64,000 bases of DNA, taken from positions 36,147,707 to 36,211,706 of the forward strand of contig CM069599.1 of the NCBI GenBank assembly GCA_035771175.1, read 5' to 3'. The stretch comes from Paratinospora sagittata. Lineage: Eukaryota; Streptophyta; Magnoliopsida; Ranunculales; Menispermaceae. The notes beneath the pieces are model-generated. The model was not told where the DNA came from. It did not search any database and saw only the letters and a list, made by a program, of their open reading frames with translations. Each line of letters begins with the position of its first letter. The first letter of the stretch is position 1. This document shows positions 36,757 to 47,828 of the stretch, in pieces. The position numbers and the translations under genes are program-made.

Positions 36757-37900
36757 GTAAGGGTGAGGCTGATGTGAACATCACCTATACCAACAACTGT
36801 GGTTAAGGAACCATCAGTTGTGGCTTTTTTTCGACTACTAGGATATGGATTGTAGGTATGAGACATAGTGGGGGAATTGGTCGTGTGATCAGTGGCACCC
36901 GAATCTATAACCCAAGAGTTAGCAAAAGACTTATCTAAGACTTTAAATCTAATAGAAATAGGAAATTTACCTGAATGTGCAAATGAATAAGTACTTGAGG
37001 GTTTGTCCAGTGTGCCAAGCAAAGATTTCAATCTTTCAATGTCGTCTTGACTGAATCCTACTGGCACTGGGGAGTCTGCAACTGTTTGTTCAGTAGACAA
37101 ATGTATGTGTCCACTGGTCTTCTGTTGTCCTCCTTTGTAGCCCCATTCTTTAGTAGAAGTTGAAGGTTTTCCATGAAGTTTCCAACACTTCTCCCTGGTA
37201 TGTCTAGCCTTCTGACAATAAGTACACCATAGATTGTCCCTATTGTCTCGATTTAGGACCTTTGATAATTCAGCTCACGGAGTGTTTGTCTTCTGATCAT
37301 TTCCCCGATTGGCAACCATAGCTGAGCCTTCCATCTTCTGCTTTCTTCAGTCCGGATAGCAGAGATAGTCTCATTCAGAGTTGGCAATTCTTTGGTGTGA
37401 GTCTGAACTCTCACTTGATCAAACTTTGCATTGAGTCTAGCCAAGAAGTTATAGACCCAATGCTTCTCAATGTAATTTTTTAGAACTACAGCATCGACAG
37501 GGCATTTAGTCTCAATACACCTATAATGATCAAGTTCCTGCCAGAGATTCTTCAATACATTGACATATTTTGTGACCGTCATGTTACCTTATTTTGTTGT
37601 TCCAACTTTCACTTTGATCTCATACACTTGGGCTGCATCATGTGCCTTAGAGCATGTCTGATGAATGGCATCCCAAATATTTTTGGCGATAGTTAGAAAC
37701 ATGCATGTATCACTAATATTTGGCGTCATTGAATTTCATAGCAATGCCATTATAAAAGCATCTTCGTTATCCCACGCTATAAACTTAGGATCTCCAGGTG
37801 TAGGTCTAGTGCCCAAAAGATGACGCCATTTCCCTTTGCCTTTTATAAAGGTACGCACCAGCTGAGACCACTTCAAATAATTCTTTCCATCAAGTCTGTA
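36757..37900 (-). pseudogene. copia gag and protease remnant
   Basis: On -: gag (37253-37582 and decayed sequence up to about 37900) reads VLKNLWQELDHYRCIE, then LARLNAKFDQVRVQ. A CCHC knuckle is around 37150-37215 (CTYCQKARHTREKC). The protease block 36735-37100 reads WVIDSGATDHTTN with the catalytic DSG. Frames are disrupted. Between 37900 and 38507 the expected gag start is replaced by low-complexity sequence. Confidence 0.85.
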
Positions 37901-37954
37901 TGCTGCCTGAATGTTTGGTAGTTCCCCTTTCTCCAGTTTGCACAGTTTCGGAAG

Positions 37955-38125
37955 TAACCGACATTATTTTTTTCATTTCCTTTTTTTTTTCTCTTTTTTT
38001 CTTTCTTACTTTCTTTCTCGTTTTTTTTTTTTTCTAAAAAGGGAAACAGAGAGATACGAAGATCTGAAAGAAGAAATAAGAAGAAGACGCAAGATGAGAG
38101 AAGAAGAAGAAAGAAGGAAAGGAAG
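37955..38125 (+). repeat. Pyrimidine-rich to purine-rich low-complexity block
   Basis: About 75 bases of almost pure T/C (37964-38034) switch directly to about 90 bases of almost pure A/G (38035-38125). This produces long Ser/Phe- or Lys/Glu-rich open frames on both strands that are not genes. It lies in the gag leader region of the copia element. Confidence 0.8.
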
Positions 38126-38507
38126 ACGACCTGAAATAGGAAATTGCAGGCAACAATACAAGCACGAAGAAGACGTAAGTACATGTGCGAAAGGGTTCCG
38201 CGATATGTGAGCAGCAACATAGCAACTGACAAATCAAAGCAGCTGTCGTGATACGATAACGTTGATGGTGCGACAATGATAATGGTAGGGTTCCGGGACT
38301 GCGACGGTGAGACAACAGCGAGATCAGTCACACGAACCAAAGACAACACAAACGATTCGTGCGAACGAGCAACAACAGATGAGGGCAAAGGGTGTGAACA
38401 AGTCACATGAACCAGAGAGCAACGGTGTCGGTGTGTAGCAACGATGGCGAGATGGCGTGCAACGACGTAGTTGGAAACAATAGGTTCCGACGAGATGATG
38501 TATGCAC

Positions 38508-40328
38508 TGTAACACCCCGTAACTTTAAGTACATACATACGTTGACGTACACGTATATCGAGATGTATACTACATGTATTTGAGCTCCATATACGTTTGA
38601 TAATACACGTATTTTATACGTAGGAGTGATACTACACGTATTTTATACGTATGAGCCAAATATACGTGTGTGTGGATTGAGTGTATGAAGAAAAACGAAT
38701 AAAAAGATAAAATAAAAGAAAATAATAAACAGTACTTGCATAGTAAGTATTGTTCATTAAATAGTATTACTAATAGTATTAAATAGTAAATTTACTGTTC
38801 ATCAAATAGTATTATGCATAGTACTCATAAGAAGACAAAAAAAAAATAATAAAAAAAAAAAATTAAAAGATAAGAAAGGAGGAGCAGAAGTTTCGGGAAA
38901 GAAAGAAGCAGAGAGGAAGACGGAGAAGAAGGAGAAGAAGAAAAAGGGGAAGCGCGATTCGAACGAAATTCGGACTGCCGGTAAGTAATTTTCACGCTTT
39001 TTCTTCGTAAAATTGATATCTAAGCTAGAAGTAAACTTTCTAGCGGAGTAATTTTGACTGTGGGAGCCGTTTTACAGCGTTTTGACAGATTGAGGTTTTG
39101 ACCCCAATGTGAATGAAAATTCACTTAGAAGGTATAAAAACGCTCCCTAGACCGTCGGGACTCCGAATCTGTGGTTAGATTCGATTTCATGCGTTTTGAG
39201 ACCGTTTGACAATTGTAATACAATATACATCTTTCGGATGAATAGTAATGAATAGTGAATAGTGCACAGTGAATAGTGAATAGTGTACAGTGAATAGTGC
39301 ACAGTGAATAGTGTATAGTGACATTGATCAGTGATGTGAATCGTACTGTGCACAGTGATGTGAACCCAATGAAACCCCGGTTTGAGTTTATAGAAACGAG
39401 ATAACTGCTTTTGAGTCCTAAATGGAGTTATTATTCGTGATTTGAAGTGAGTTGAGAAATATAAATATGAAGACATGACATTGAATTATGGAGTGATTGT
39501 GCACAGTGAATAGTCACAGTGAATAGTGTATAGTGACATTGATCAGTAATGTGAATCGTACTGTGCACAGTGATGTGAACCCAATGAAACCCCGGTTTGA
39601 GTTTATAGAAACGAGATAACTGCTTTTGAGTCCTAAATGGAGTTATTATTCGTGATTTGAAGTGAGTTGAGAAATATAAATATGAAGACATGACATTGAA
39701 TTATGGAGTGATTGTGACAGGTTAAATTAGTTGGATTTAACTTGGAGCTGGACTCGAAAGCGACGCTGATTGAGTTTTCGTGGAACGTGTTGTACTGTGA
39801 GTATAGTTTTCTTGATTTGGTTCTTGTATGGCATTGTACGTATATAAAATGGTTGATGGTATGCATGTTTAGGGTTGTTTGCTCACCCCATTTCCTCCAA
39901 TCTTTCAGGTATTGAGTCGAAGGGAAAAGGAACTTGTCTGGTATGTGTATGTATGCTTGGAGGAAATAAATTCTATTTACGTTATTTTGATAAGTATAAT
40001 TATCACACACTACATATATGTAATATCACCTAGTTGTGTGGTAAGATTATATAATGCTTGGGATGATGAAATAAGATGATCATAGATATTTAGTTGGTGA
40101 GAATTTAATTTGTGGAATGAATGGAATCAATGTGAATGGAATGATCATCTATATATATGGGAGGTGATTTGATGTGTGGTATAGAAAAAAAAATATTCCC
40201 TACATTTTGGGAAGGTTTGTGAGAGTACGTGAAGGTTGACAGTGTATTATATACTGTATATGGGCTTGTACAGTGTATAGTACGCTGTGCCGGTCAGGAC
40301 GTCAGCCTACGTCAGGGGCGTCGTGACA
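38508..40328 (+). mobile_element. Solo LTR 3 (same family), with internal duplication
   Basis: 1821 bp, TGTAACACCCCGTAA to GGGGCGTCGTGACA, perfect target duplication TGCAC at 38503-38507 and 40329-40333. It inserted into the gag leader region of the copia element. It carries an internal tandem duplication of about 215 bp (about 39290-39718) and lacks a segment present in solo LTR 1 between about 39870 and 39880. It has the same orientation as LTRs 1 and 2. Confidence 0.9.
39290..39718 (+). repeat. Tandem duplication of about 215 bp inside solo LTR 3
   Basis: ACATTGATCAGT is at 39321 and again at 39536, with the following about 180 bases nearly identical, including CCCAATGAAACCCCGGTTTG. The junction lies at short CACAGTGAATAGT repeats, which probably mediated the duplication. 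The same motif repeats in all three LTRs. Confidence 0.88.
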
Positions 40329-40524
40329 TGCACGATGAAGGCAACGACAGTCAGAGATTTCACAGCGATAAACAATACCAGCGGCAAAAAAAAAAAAAAA
40401 ATTGGTCGTGAAGATGATGAAACAGTGACGGTGATGAAGGCCGACCACAAAGATTCAGCGATGAAGGCCGACACAAAAGATTTCGGCGATGAAATTTTAT
40501 GATCCTAACGCTATGATACCATGC

Positions 40525-40798
40525 TGTAAAATAAAATAATAAAGAGGCACAGAGATGTAATGTGATTCGACTCTATGACCTACGCCCACGAAAGAAGAGA
40601 GGAGAATTCTTCTTATTCGTGATGATACCTCAATGGAGGAACACTAAAGAAATAGACTTACAGAGTTGTTCACTGTATATTAACTTTTACAATTTCAATA
40701 TATTTTAGATATGACAACTCCTAAAAATAATTTTTCCTCTAAAGGATAACATCATAAATGGCAACGTAATTCCCCAAATTTCTCTCTTCTCCGCAAAA
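40525..40798 (-). repeat. 5' LTR of the - strand copia element
   Basis: Starts TGTAAAATAAAATAATAAAG on + next to the primer binding site and matches the 3' LTR over its length with numerous substitutions. The outer end is mutated (CCGCAAAA instead of CCGTAACA). Confidence 0.82.
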
Positions 40799-42573
40799 GT
40801 TAAAAGCAAATCTTTTATTATATATGAATAAAAGATAATAATAAAATAAATTAAAATTTACACTAATTCCTATAAAAACATTTTTAAGAATGATCTTCAT
40901 GAACAATTATATTTCTATATTATTATTATTATTATTATTTTAGAAGAAACAATAATAGTACATTAATAATATAATTCAATTTAAAATACCTGACCAACAT
41001 TTTAAGGTTTTCCACGTAATGTTTGAGATTTGAGTTTGAACTTTTTAAGAATATTTCTACGGATATGAGAACCATGTATAACATTAATGTGATTTTTTTT
41101 TTCTAGGTATAATACACTTTACAAGACTTATATATATAAAAACGACGGTGTCTCATTTTTTGTCACTTAACTGTTTAAAATTTTCTTCTTTAATCTTTAA
41201 TTATCAGAATATAAATAATGATAAATAAGTAATTTAATTATATTAAATCAGTTAAAAAACTGCCTACAGTTTTATTCACAATCGACTTACGTACATGTAG
41301 ACTAGTATATATATATATTAGTGTTTGTACCATCCAACTTTTTGAACTAACGACGAGGTACTTTAACTTTTATAAGTGAGAGTACGTATTCCTATCTTGT
41401 CTTGCCGAAAAATAAAAGATAAATTTGTCTTTTAACATGTTTGTAACACTAGACAAATCATCAGATTAAAAACTAATAAATGAAAAGTGACTAGGGACAT
41501 TGGATTGTGGCTACTTACAATTATAAAATAGGTAAGTAATAAATTTTTGGTCTTCACCGAGTAGTATATAATGTACAAAAATAGACAAACACAAATAAAA
41601 TCGAATTGCTTGATTTTATATAAAAACGAATGAAAGGTTAGGTTATTGTCAGATCCCAAATCTGGCCAAAAGTGCTATATGTCTCTACTTTTGCTGTTTT
41701 AAGTTCCGGATTTTTAGAGTTTAGGTACACCTATTTGCAAATAGAGGAAAGGTCCTACAGTTATCTAATTAGAAAACAGGTTCAGGATTCAAAATTTCAC
41801 ACAAAAATAACAAGTTTACCTTTTTACACACATTTAACATTTAAACAGCCACGGGACCTGGTAACCAATGATCCGAAGCTGGCTGGATGTATATGATTTT
41901 GTAGGTTTTTTTATTATTTTTTCAATCTATTTTAAATCACTAAATTCAGAGTTAAAACAAAAAAATTATGATTATTTAAAATTATAAATTACTTAAGTAG
42001 ATAAAATCATTTACCAATAAGGTAAAACAAGTCGATGGATGGTTTACAGTTTACCGATTAGGTAAAAAAGTTTATTGATTGGTTAAAAAAATTATGGATT
42101 GGTGAAATTGACTTCTTGATTTTAAATTATTACAACTTTTTCGTTTAAACTTTAATTTTAGTGATAGAAGGTATTGCATTATATTGATCTTTTTCTTCTT
42201 CTTTTTTCTATCGCATTTAAGTCGTTCAAATCAGAGTTAGAATGATAATCTGAAATTAAGAGGTAAGTTCACTGATTCGTAAACATTTTTCCTTTATTAG
42301 GAGGGGTAGCAGCACGAGGGATGATTGTAACAATTGCACGGAGATTGCACCAAAACCAAACCCTAAAGACACACTGACCGGCTCAGTTCAATTAAGGGTG
42401 GCAAAAAATCAGTTACGGATGGGTATGCTACTTACAATTATAAAATAGGTAAGTAATCAACTTGGTTTGTGGACATTTAATTTCTAATATCTTCTTCCGT
42501 AAAGCATGGTCAACGTCTGCTTTAACTCAAAAAAACAGAAGCCGCCGTGAAGTGAACCTGCAAAAGCTGATAT

Positions 42574-42577
<4 letters not shown>
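40799..42577 (+). other. AT-rich intergenic region upstream of the ubiquitin-like gene A
   Basis: No coding region was recognised. It contains an ATT/TTA microsatellite near 40918-40940, a TA tract near 41305-41320, and a 31-bp exact direct repeat at 41510-41540 and 42427-42457. The promoter of gene A must be near the right end. Confidence 0.55.

Positions 42578-42612
<35 letters not shown>
42578..42612 (+). repeat. (GA)n tract in the probable 5' UTR or promoter of gene A
   Basis: About 17 GA units lie 24 bp before the ATG of the ubiquitin-like exon. GA/CT tracts in this position are common in plant core promoters and leaders; a regulatory role is inferred. Confidence 0.7.
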
Positions 42613-42614
<2 letters not shown>

Positions 42615-42635
42615 CGTTTGGTCTTCACCGGTGGG

Positions 42636-45600
42636 ATGCAAATCCTGGTGAAACCACCGGCTGCGGGAACGATTACGGTGGGAGTTGAGAGCTGCGACAC
42701 ACTCTACGACATTAAACGAAGAATCTGCGAGAAGATAGGGATTCCTACTGATGATCAGCGACTGCTGTATGGTGGAAAGCAGCTTGAGAATGGTTTGGTT
42801 CTTGATCAGATCAATTTGATCCAAAGTAGGTTACTTGATCAGCCTCACGATTCCCTTGAGGATCATGATCCAGCAAGTGCTTATCCCACTGTTTTTCTGT
42901 TGTTGCGTCTGAGAGGAGGAACAAACGTGATCTTTCATAGACTTCAGTTTGTGCACAGTTCATCTGAATCAGAATCGTCAGATCACGATGAGCCTCTGCT
43001 ATTTACTCAATCCATCTCAGGTATACACAATATATACCATTAGTATCCCAAAAAAAAAAGAAAAAGAAGGAAAAATCTGTGAAAAATATCGGTCATGCTT
43101 AGTTGCAGAATCATCGATATTGTTGAATTTCTTGAGATTGTATCAGCTTACTGTTGTCAATTTTATTGGAGAGTTCTTATAGTCATTAAGTTATTTTCAA
43201 ATAAATCTGATGTTCAGATATCAGGATTCAGTCCCCGAGGAAAACTGAAGACGATGATGATAAAATGTCTCCCTTTTGCATCATTGATACCAAAGCTGCG
43301 AGCATCGATCGACTCAGACGGTGGAGGGTAAGTTTCCATCAGTAACAGTATTTTGCTTCGTTCCCATATGATTCTGACATTTTCAATTTTTACATAATTA
43401 CTTTTTATCATGTAAGCTATAGCCTTATTGTGATTTTGATTGTTTCATTTATTTGACTATTGGCATCGTGAGATGCTTTAATTAGTTTTTCAAATGATGC
43501 TTTGTCAAACATTCTGTTCAAGGAACAAATGTTGTGCAATTGTTTCACATTTTAATTAGGTTCAAAATTCGTGAGATAAACTCTTAATATATTTTTATAT
43601 GGAATTTGGTGCTAAATTAGGCATATCAGTTGTTGTCAAACCATCTCTGAGAAAGCACCTTGACAAAAACAATGGTAATTATGTTACTGCATCTTTCAAA
43701 GTTAATTAGGAATTATAACTAAATTTAAACTAAGATAGCTTCAGTAAACAAGATCACAACAATTATTACTAAAAGGAGAAGTATCTAGAGTTATATATAT
43801 GTACGAAGGTCAGGATTTTCAGAGAAGAATTTAGAAAAGAAAAGAAGACAAAAAAAAGGGAACTTTGGAGCAATTTGAGTGCCTATTTTTTCTTACTTGT
43901 ATCATATTTATATTTGTGGAAGTTTAGCACATTCTTATGTTACTTTTTATGTCATACCATATCCAGTAAATAAGTGGAATTATTCCTCAAGCTGGCCTGT
44001 CTCCTCTGTGGGCTTCTCAACTAAGAGTTGGGGCATTTAATAGTCTTTTGCCTTTTTTCCTTTTGTTATACACCTATACGTTAGAGTATATAGGTATGTG
44101 TTTGAAGGAAGAGATGAGTTGTTTAAAGGTTTTTGAGGTATGCAGTGGCTTCTAGATGTTAAATGGGGTCTTATCATGGTATCTAACAAGAAGTTAATTG
44201 AGTATATTTTTTACTCATGCTCTTTTTTTCAAAGTTGTATCATCCGTGGTTTCCTTTTTTTTGTGATGTTTTTATTTCATGGTTGGTATTACTATTATGC
44301 TCATTTCTTTTGATATTTAAAATTAAATTGAAACAAGAAACATAAAAGCAAAGAAGAAAAAGTAGCAACTAGGAAATTGAGGCATTTTAATAGGTTTTTG
44401 ACTTTTTTCCTTTTGTTATAGGCTTATAGATTAGAGTATGATAGGTACACGTTTGAAGGAAGAGATGAGGGCACTGTAGGCCATCTGCTGAGTGTCAAAG
44501 CTTCAAGTTTAATTTGTTTCAAGGTTTTTGAGGTGTGCAGGGGTTTCTAGTTGGTAAATGGGGTGTGTGATTTTGTGATCATCCTAGTATCTTTCAAATG
44601 TTTATATTTCTTCGATATTGGCCATCTTGTTGGCTTCAAGTAAATCTATGTTCAGTTCCTTGTAAAATTATTTGAAATATCTGTTACCAAATTCAGTGTA
44701 ATTGATTGTCATTAAGTTCCATCACCTTAATTCCTTTAAGAAAAAAGATCTCTCTTATTTGCTTTAAATAGTTAGTTATTTATTCTTCCAGCTATTTTAC
44801 AATCATGTTGTAGTGGATTGTTTTAAAGGAGAGATATTGGAAGAAACTGTATTATGGGTGCATCTCAGCATCATTTAAGAACGAGTGACAACTTTTATAT
44901 TCCATATATATAAGTATCTATTGCTACAAAACTAGTTCTTGCAGTGATGTTACTATTATTATCGTGACGTGGCTCTATACGAACACATCAGAGTTTGATT
45001 AATGGATTATTTTCTATAATTTCAATCTAGATGTAGGATGGCTGGTATCTCCTGTGATTGCTTGGTTCCTGATTTCCCTTGTTCAGTTTTGCACCGAACT
45101 TTTTTTTTTTTTTTTCATGTGATAGGTTTATTGTAGGCTGCCCCAGGTAATGTTGTTACTGTTTGATGTAAGGCTGGAATATTTACTATTATATCATATC
45201 TTTAATTCTCAATTAATTAATTATGAAGGTCTCATGAATACTTTGTTTTTCTGAAAACAAATGATTGATGTCATTTTATTTGGACTAAATGATTTTCAGC
45301 AAGCTGCTCTTGTACTAAATTCCTCTCGTCGGTTTCGTTACACTTTGGACTTGAAAAAAATGGAAGAAAGAGAACAAATAAGAAGGAAGATCAGAGGCCA
45401 TGCACAGGCCATACGAGTAATTTTATATATTGTTCGATATTTCTTTACATAGTTCAGTTTTCCTTGTCTATTTCTAATTTATGTTATTTATTTTGTGTTA
45501 GTCGGCAATGCTTTTCAAACAGCGCGGGGAACGAGCAAATGGTATAATACTTTTCTTATAAATCTTCCGGAGTGTGTGTGTATGTGTGCTTTCTTGGTAA

Positions 45601-47828
45601 AACTGTCTTAGCTTAATTATTTCCTTTTTCGACTTTCAATTTGAGCTTTATATCATGTTATATCATGTTGCATAACGGTATTAAGACAAAAAAAAGTTCC
45701 CATGTTATTTGATTGCCTCCATTTTTCTTTTAATAAGAAGCAAGTACATGATGGCCTCCATGCTCTCTTGAGTCTTGATTTTATCACAATATTTGTATGT
45801 CCTGCACTTTTTGGTGGGCTAGTGGGACATTTATAGCTTTTACTTGTACCACACTCTCATTAAGAGAAAGTGACTTCATTGCCTTACAATCTTGATCCAT
45901 GTGAATTATGGACCTCTTCGTGTAAGGTACCAATGTCATGAAACTAGTTGCTTCTTCATCTAGCTAATCAGCCAACTCTGGTCAGCAGGTAATTGAATCA
46001 CAAAATTAGTTTAGCTAGTTCTCATAACTGCCAAGAGCCATTTAATTGTTAATTTTATAGGTTTGAGTGAAACCTTTGACAAGAAGGGAGCTCTTTATTT
46101 CTGATCACTCAACGATCCCATCAAGAATCAAAAAACTTTTTTTATTTTTTATTTTTTGAGAGGAAACAACAATGGTTTTATTAAAACTCAAATAAGATAT
46201 TACAAATGTTGGCACCAGTAGTGCAAACAACTGAAAGCAACAGCAGAACACACAACAGGCCAACCTGCAACACAACAGAAAGCAAGCTACTACCAACAAA
46301 CATCACTCACTCACCCCCCATCAGGATGTAAACAAGAATCCCAATATAACAACCAGTTGGAAACTGAAAATCCCTATTCCAAGAGGAGGCAACAACCCAC
46401 GAACTAGCTGAAAACCTGATTTCATCCCAAACAGTAGCAACATCTTTCCTTATGTCATGAAAAATTCTTCTATTACGCTCAAGCCAGATTGACCATATTG
46501 TCGCATAGGAGGCGATTAAGCCTATCTCCCTCTCCGCTCTATTAACATTCCTGTTATGATTGAAGGACAAGCCCTCAATGGCATTGCTCAGGGGCAGCAT
46601 CTTGAAACCCCTGTGAGCATGCCACTTTTGCCAAATCCTTGCAGCAAAAGAGCATCTGAAGAGAATGTGCTCAAGAGTTTCTGCCTCCTGCATACACAAA
46701 ATGCAATGGTGTGGCGAAAGACATATGGATGCGTATCGCCTTTGTAGCACGTCACAGGTGTTGAGCTTATTATGGGCAACAAGCCACCCAAACACCCTAA
46801 CTTTCGATGGGACCTGAACTTTCCAAATACAAGCTGCAAGAGGGAATGAAGGAAATGAGGGCCTATCAATAAGAATTGAACTACATGAAAATCCTACTGA
46901 TGGTGAGGGTAACCAGATAAATGTGTCAGGCTCATTACCTAGCCTAATTTGTTCAAGCCTAGGTAGAAGGAGTTCAATCTCATTTTGTTCTCCAATTGTA
47001 AGGTTTCAAAGGAAATGGAAATTCCAATTCATGGAAGATGATGGAGATGAAGAGGAATGATTCACAAAAGCCGAAATGGGCTGATCATGCAAGGATGAAC
47101 GGCGGAACAGGTTAGGATATGATTTTGAACTGTTCTCTACTAATCCTCCAAAGCCACTTAGCACACAGCACCACATTCCTCAAACAAATATTGCCAATTC
47201 CAAGGCCTCCCTTCTCCACCTGCCAACAATGCACTTAATGATGAGGAACTAGCTCTCATGTATTCTTGAGTAAATTAACATACATCACATCAACTAATGG
47301 CTTCTGCAATAGGAATCAAATTAGGTAATTGCAATTTCGAAATTGTCATTAAGTAGGATTTTAGTTTCCAAGTTGTAGTAGGAATCACATGAGATAATTT
47401 TCAAATTTCTTTATTGAGTAGGATTATAGTTTCCAAATTGCAATTGGAATCAAATTAGGTAATTTGGATTTCTATAAGCAAGGGGTTGTAATAGAGTTAA
47501 GAAAAAATGATTGATTGAATGGAAAAGATATTATTTATTGCTTCTATCTCCTCCTCCTCAAATCTTCTTCTTCTTTCTCTTCTGTTATCTTCTTCCTCAT
47601 TTTGTTTTATGAATAAACTAACATGACTGAATTCAAATTACTTGTCCTCTACTCCATGGTTTCTCTTTATTATACATGCAGTCGTTGTTGCTAATTAGTT
47701 TCCCTTTGTGTGAGCGTTCATTCAGCCTTCTGCAAGATTGTTTCTGCTGTAACTGCATTCTGCTTAATCTTTAATTCTATGTGGAATGATCTGTAACAGG
47801 ACAATCGAACGACGAGATTTCTGCATGA
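42636..47828 (+). CDS. Gene A: ubiquitin-like domain fused to the calmodulin-binding N-terminus of an ACA-type Ca2+-ATPase
   Basis: Exons: 42636-43020, 43218-43327, 45300-45416, 45502-45541, 47800-47828; phases match and the product is about 226 residues. Residues 1-95 are a divergent ubiquitin fold: MQILVK, GIPTDDQRLLYGGKQLENG, LLRLRGG, with about 19 extra residues before the last strand. Residues 96-128 are an acidic Ser-rich tail (SSSESESSDHDEP). Exon 2 ends in ASIDRLRRWR and exon 3 reads QAALVLNSSRRFRYTLDLKK then IRRKIRGHAQAIR. Exon 4 is LFKQRGERANG. This is the N-terminal autoinhibitory, calmodulin-binding region of ACA8/9/10 pumps. In a pump it would continue into the catalytic part; here exon 5 adds QSNDEISA and stops. 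The fold and ACA identity are clear from sequence. Expression, exon 5 use and cleavage after the di-glycine are inference. An upstream in-frame ATG at 42462 exists but MQILVK is the natural start. Confidence 0.75.
43328..45299 (+). other. Intron 2 of gene A
   Basis: AT-rich. It contains an imperfect duplication (about 44033-44170 against 44382-44550, shared words CTTTTTTCCTTTTGTTATA and GTTTGAAGGAAGAGATGAG). A segment at about 44305-44370 is shared with the repeat at 7070-7712. No coding sequence was recognised until the acceptor TTTTCAG at 45299. Confidence 0.6.
46137..47235 (-). mobile_element. LINE (L1-type) 3' fragment in an intron of gene A
   Basis: - strand, 46307-46795: MFGWLVAHNKLNTCDVLQRR, ICLSPHHCILCMQEAETLEH, RIWQKWHAHRG and GLIASYATIWSIWLERNRR, the LINE C-terminal zinc-knuckle region. 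Further upstream pieces extend to about 47235. The A-rich tail is the T-rich run at 46137-46158. It is 5'-truncated with broken frames; the target duplication was not found. Confidence 0.82.

Larger units (their letters stand above)
29335..40798 (-). mobile_element. Ty1/copia retrotransposon on the - strand, split by three solo LTRs
   Basis: LTRs lie at 29335-29600 (3' LTR) and 40525 to about 40798 (5' LTR). The primer binding site on - (TGGTATCATAGC, initiator Met-tRNA type) is at 40510-40521. The polypurine tract complement CTCCCCGTC follows the left LTR at 29601. Reading right to left the order is gag (about 37250-37900), zinc knuckle and protease (36760-37230), integrase (33731-34821), RT and RNase H (about 29610-31560). 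Without the three insertions (31612-33725, 34822-36756, 38508-40328) it is about 5.6 kb, normal for copia. Every domain is frameshifted, so it is dead. A clear flanking target duplication is not preserved. Confidence 0.92.

Noticed and set aside
37873..38538. Long Ser/Leu/Phe-rich open frame of 221 codons on the - strand and overlapping frames on both strands
   Set aside because: It is produced by the pyrimidine/purine low-complexity block and the copia leader; no family similarity and it runs across the solo LTR boundary.
31612..40328. The three long repeats as DNA transposons or a tandem array
   Set aside because: They start with TG and end with CA, have 5-bp target duplications that differ between copies, and are separated by copia coding sequence in the correct order, which fits solo LTRs.
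42462..42635. Upstream extension of the gene A reading frame to an ATG at 42462
   Set aside because: The extension contains the translated GA repeat and precedes the natural ubiquitin start MQILVK; it is more likely leader sequence.
47254..47650. Possible LTR remnant in the last intron of gene A
   Set aside because: The composition resembles copia LTRs, but there are no defined ends and no second copy in the window.
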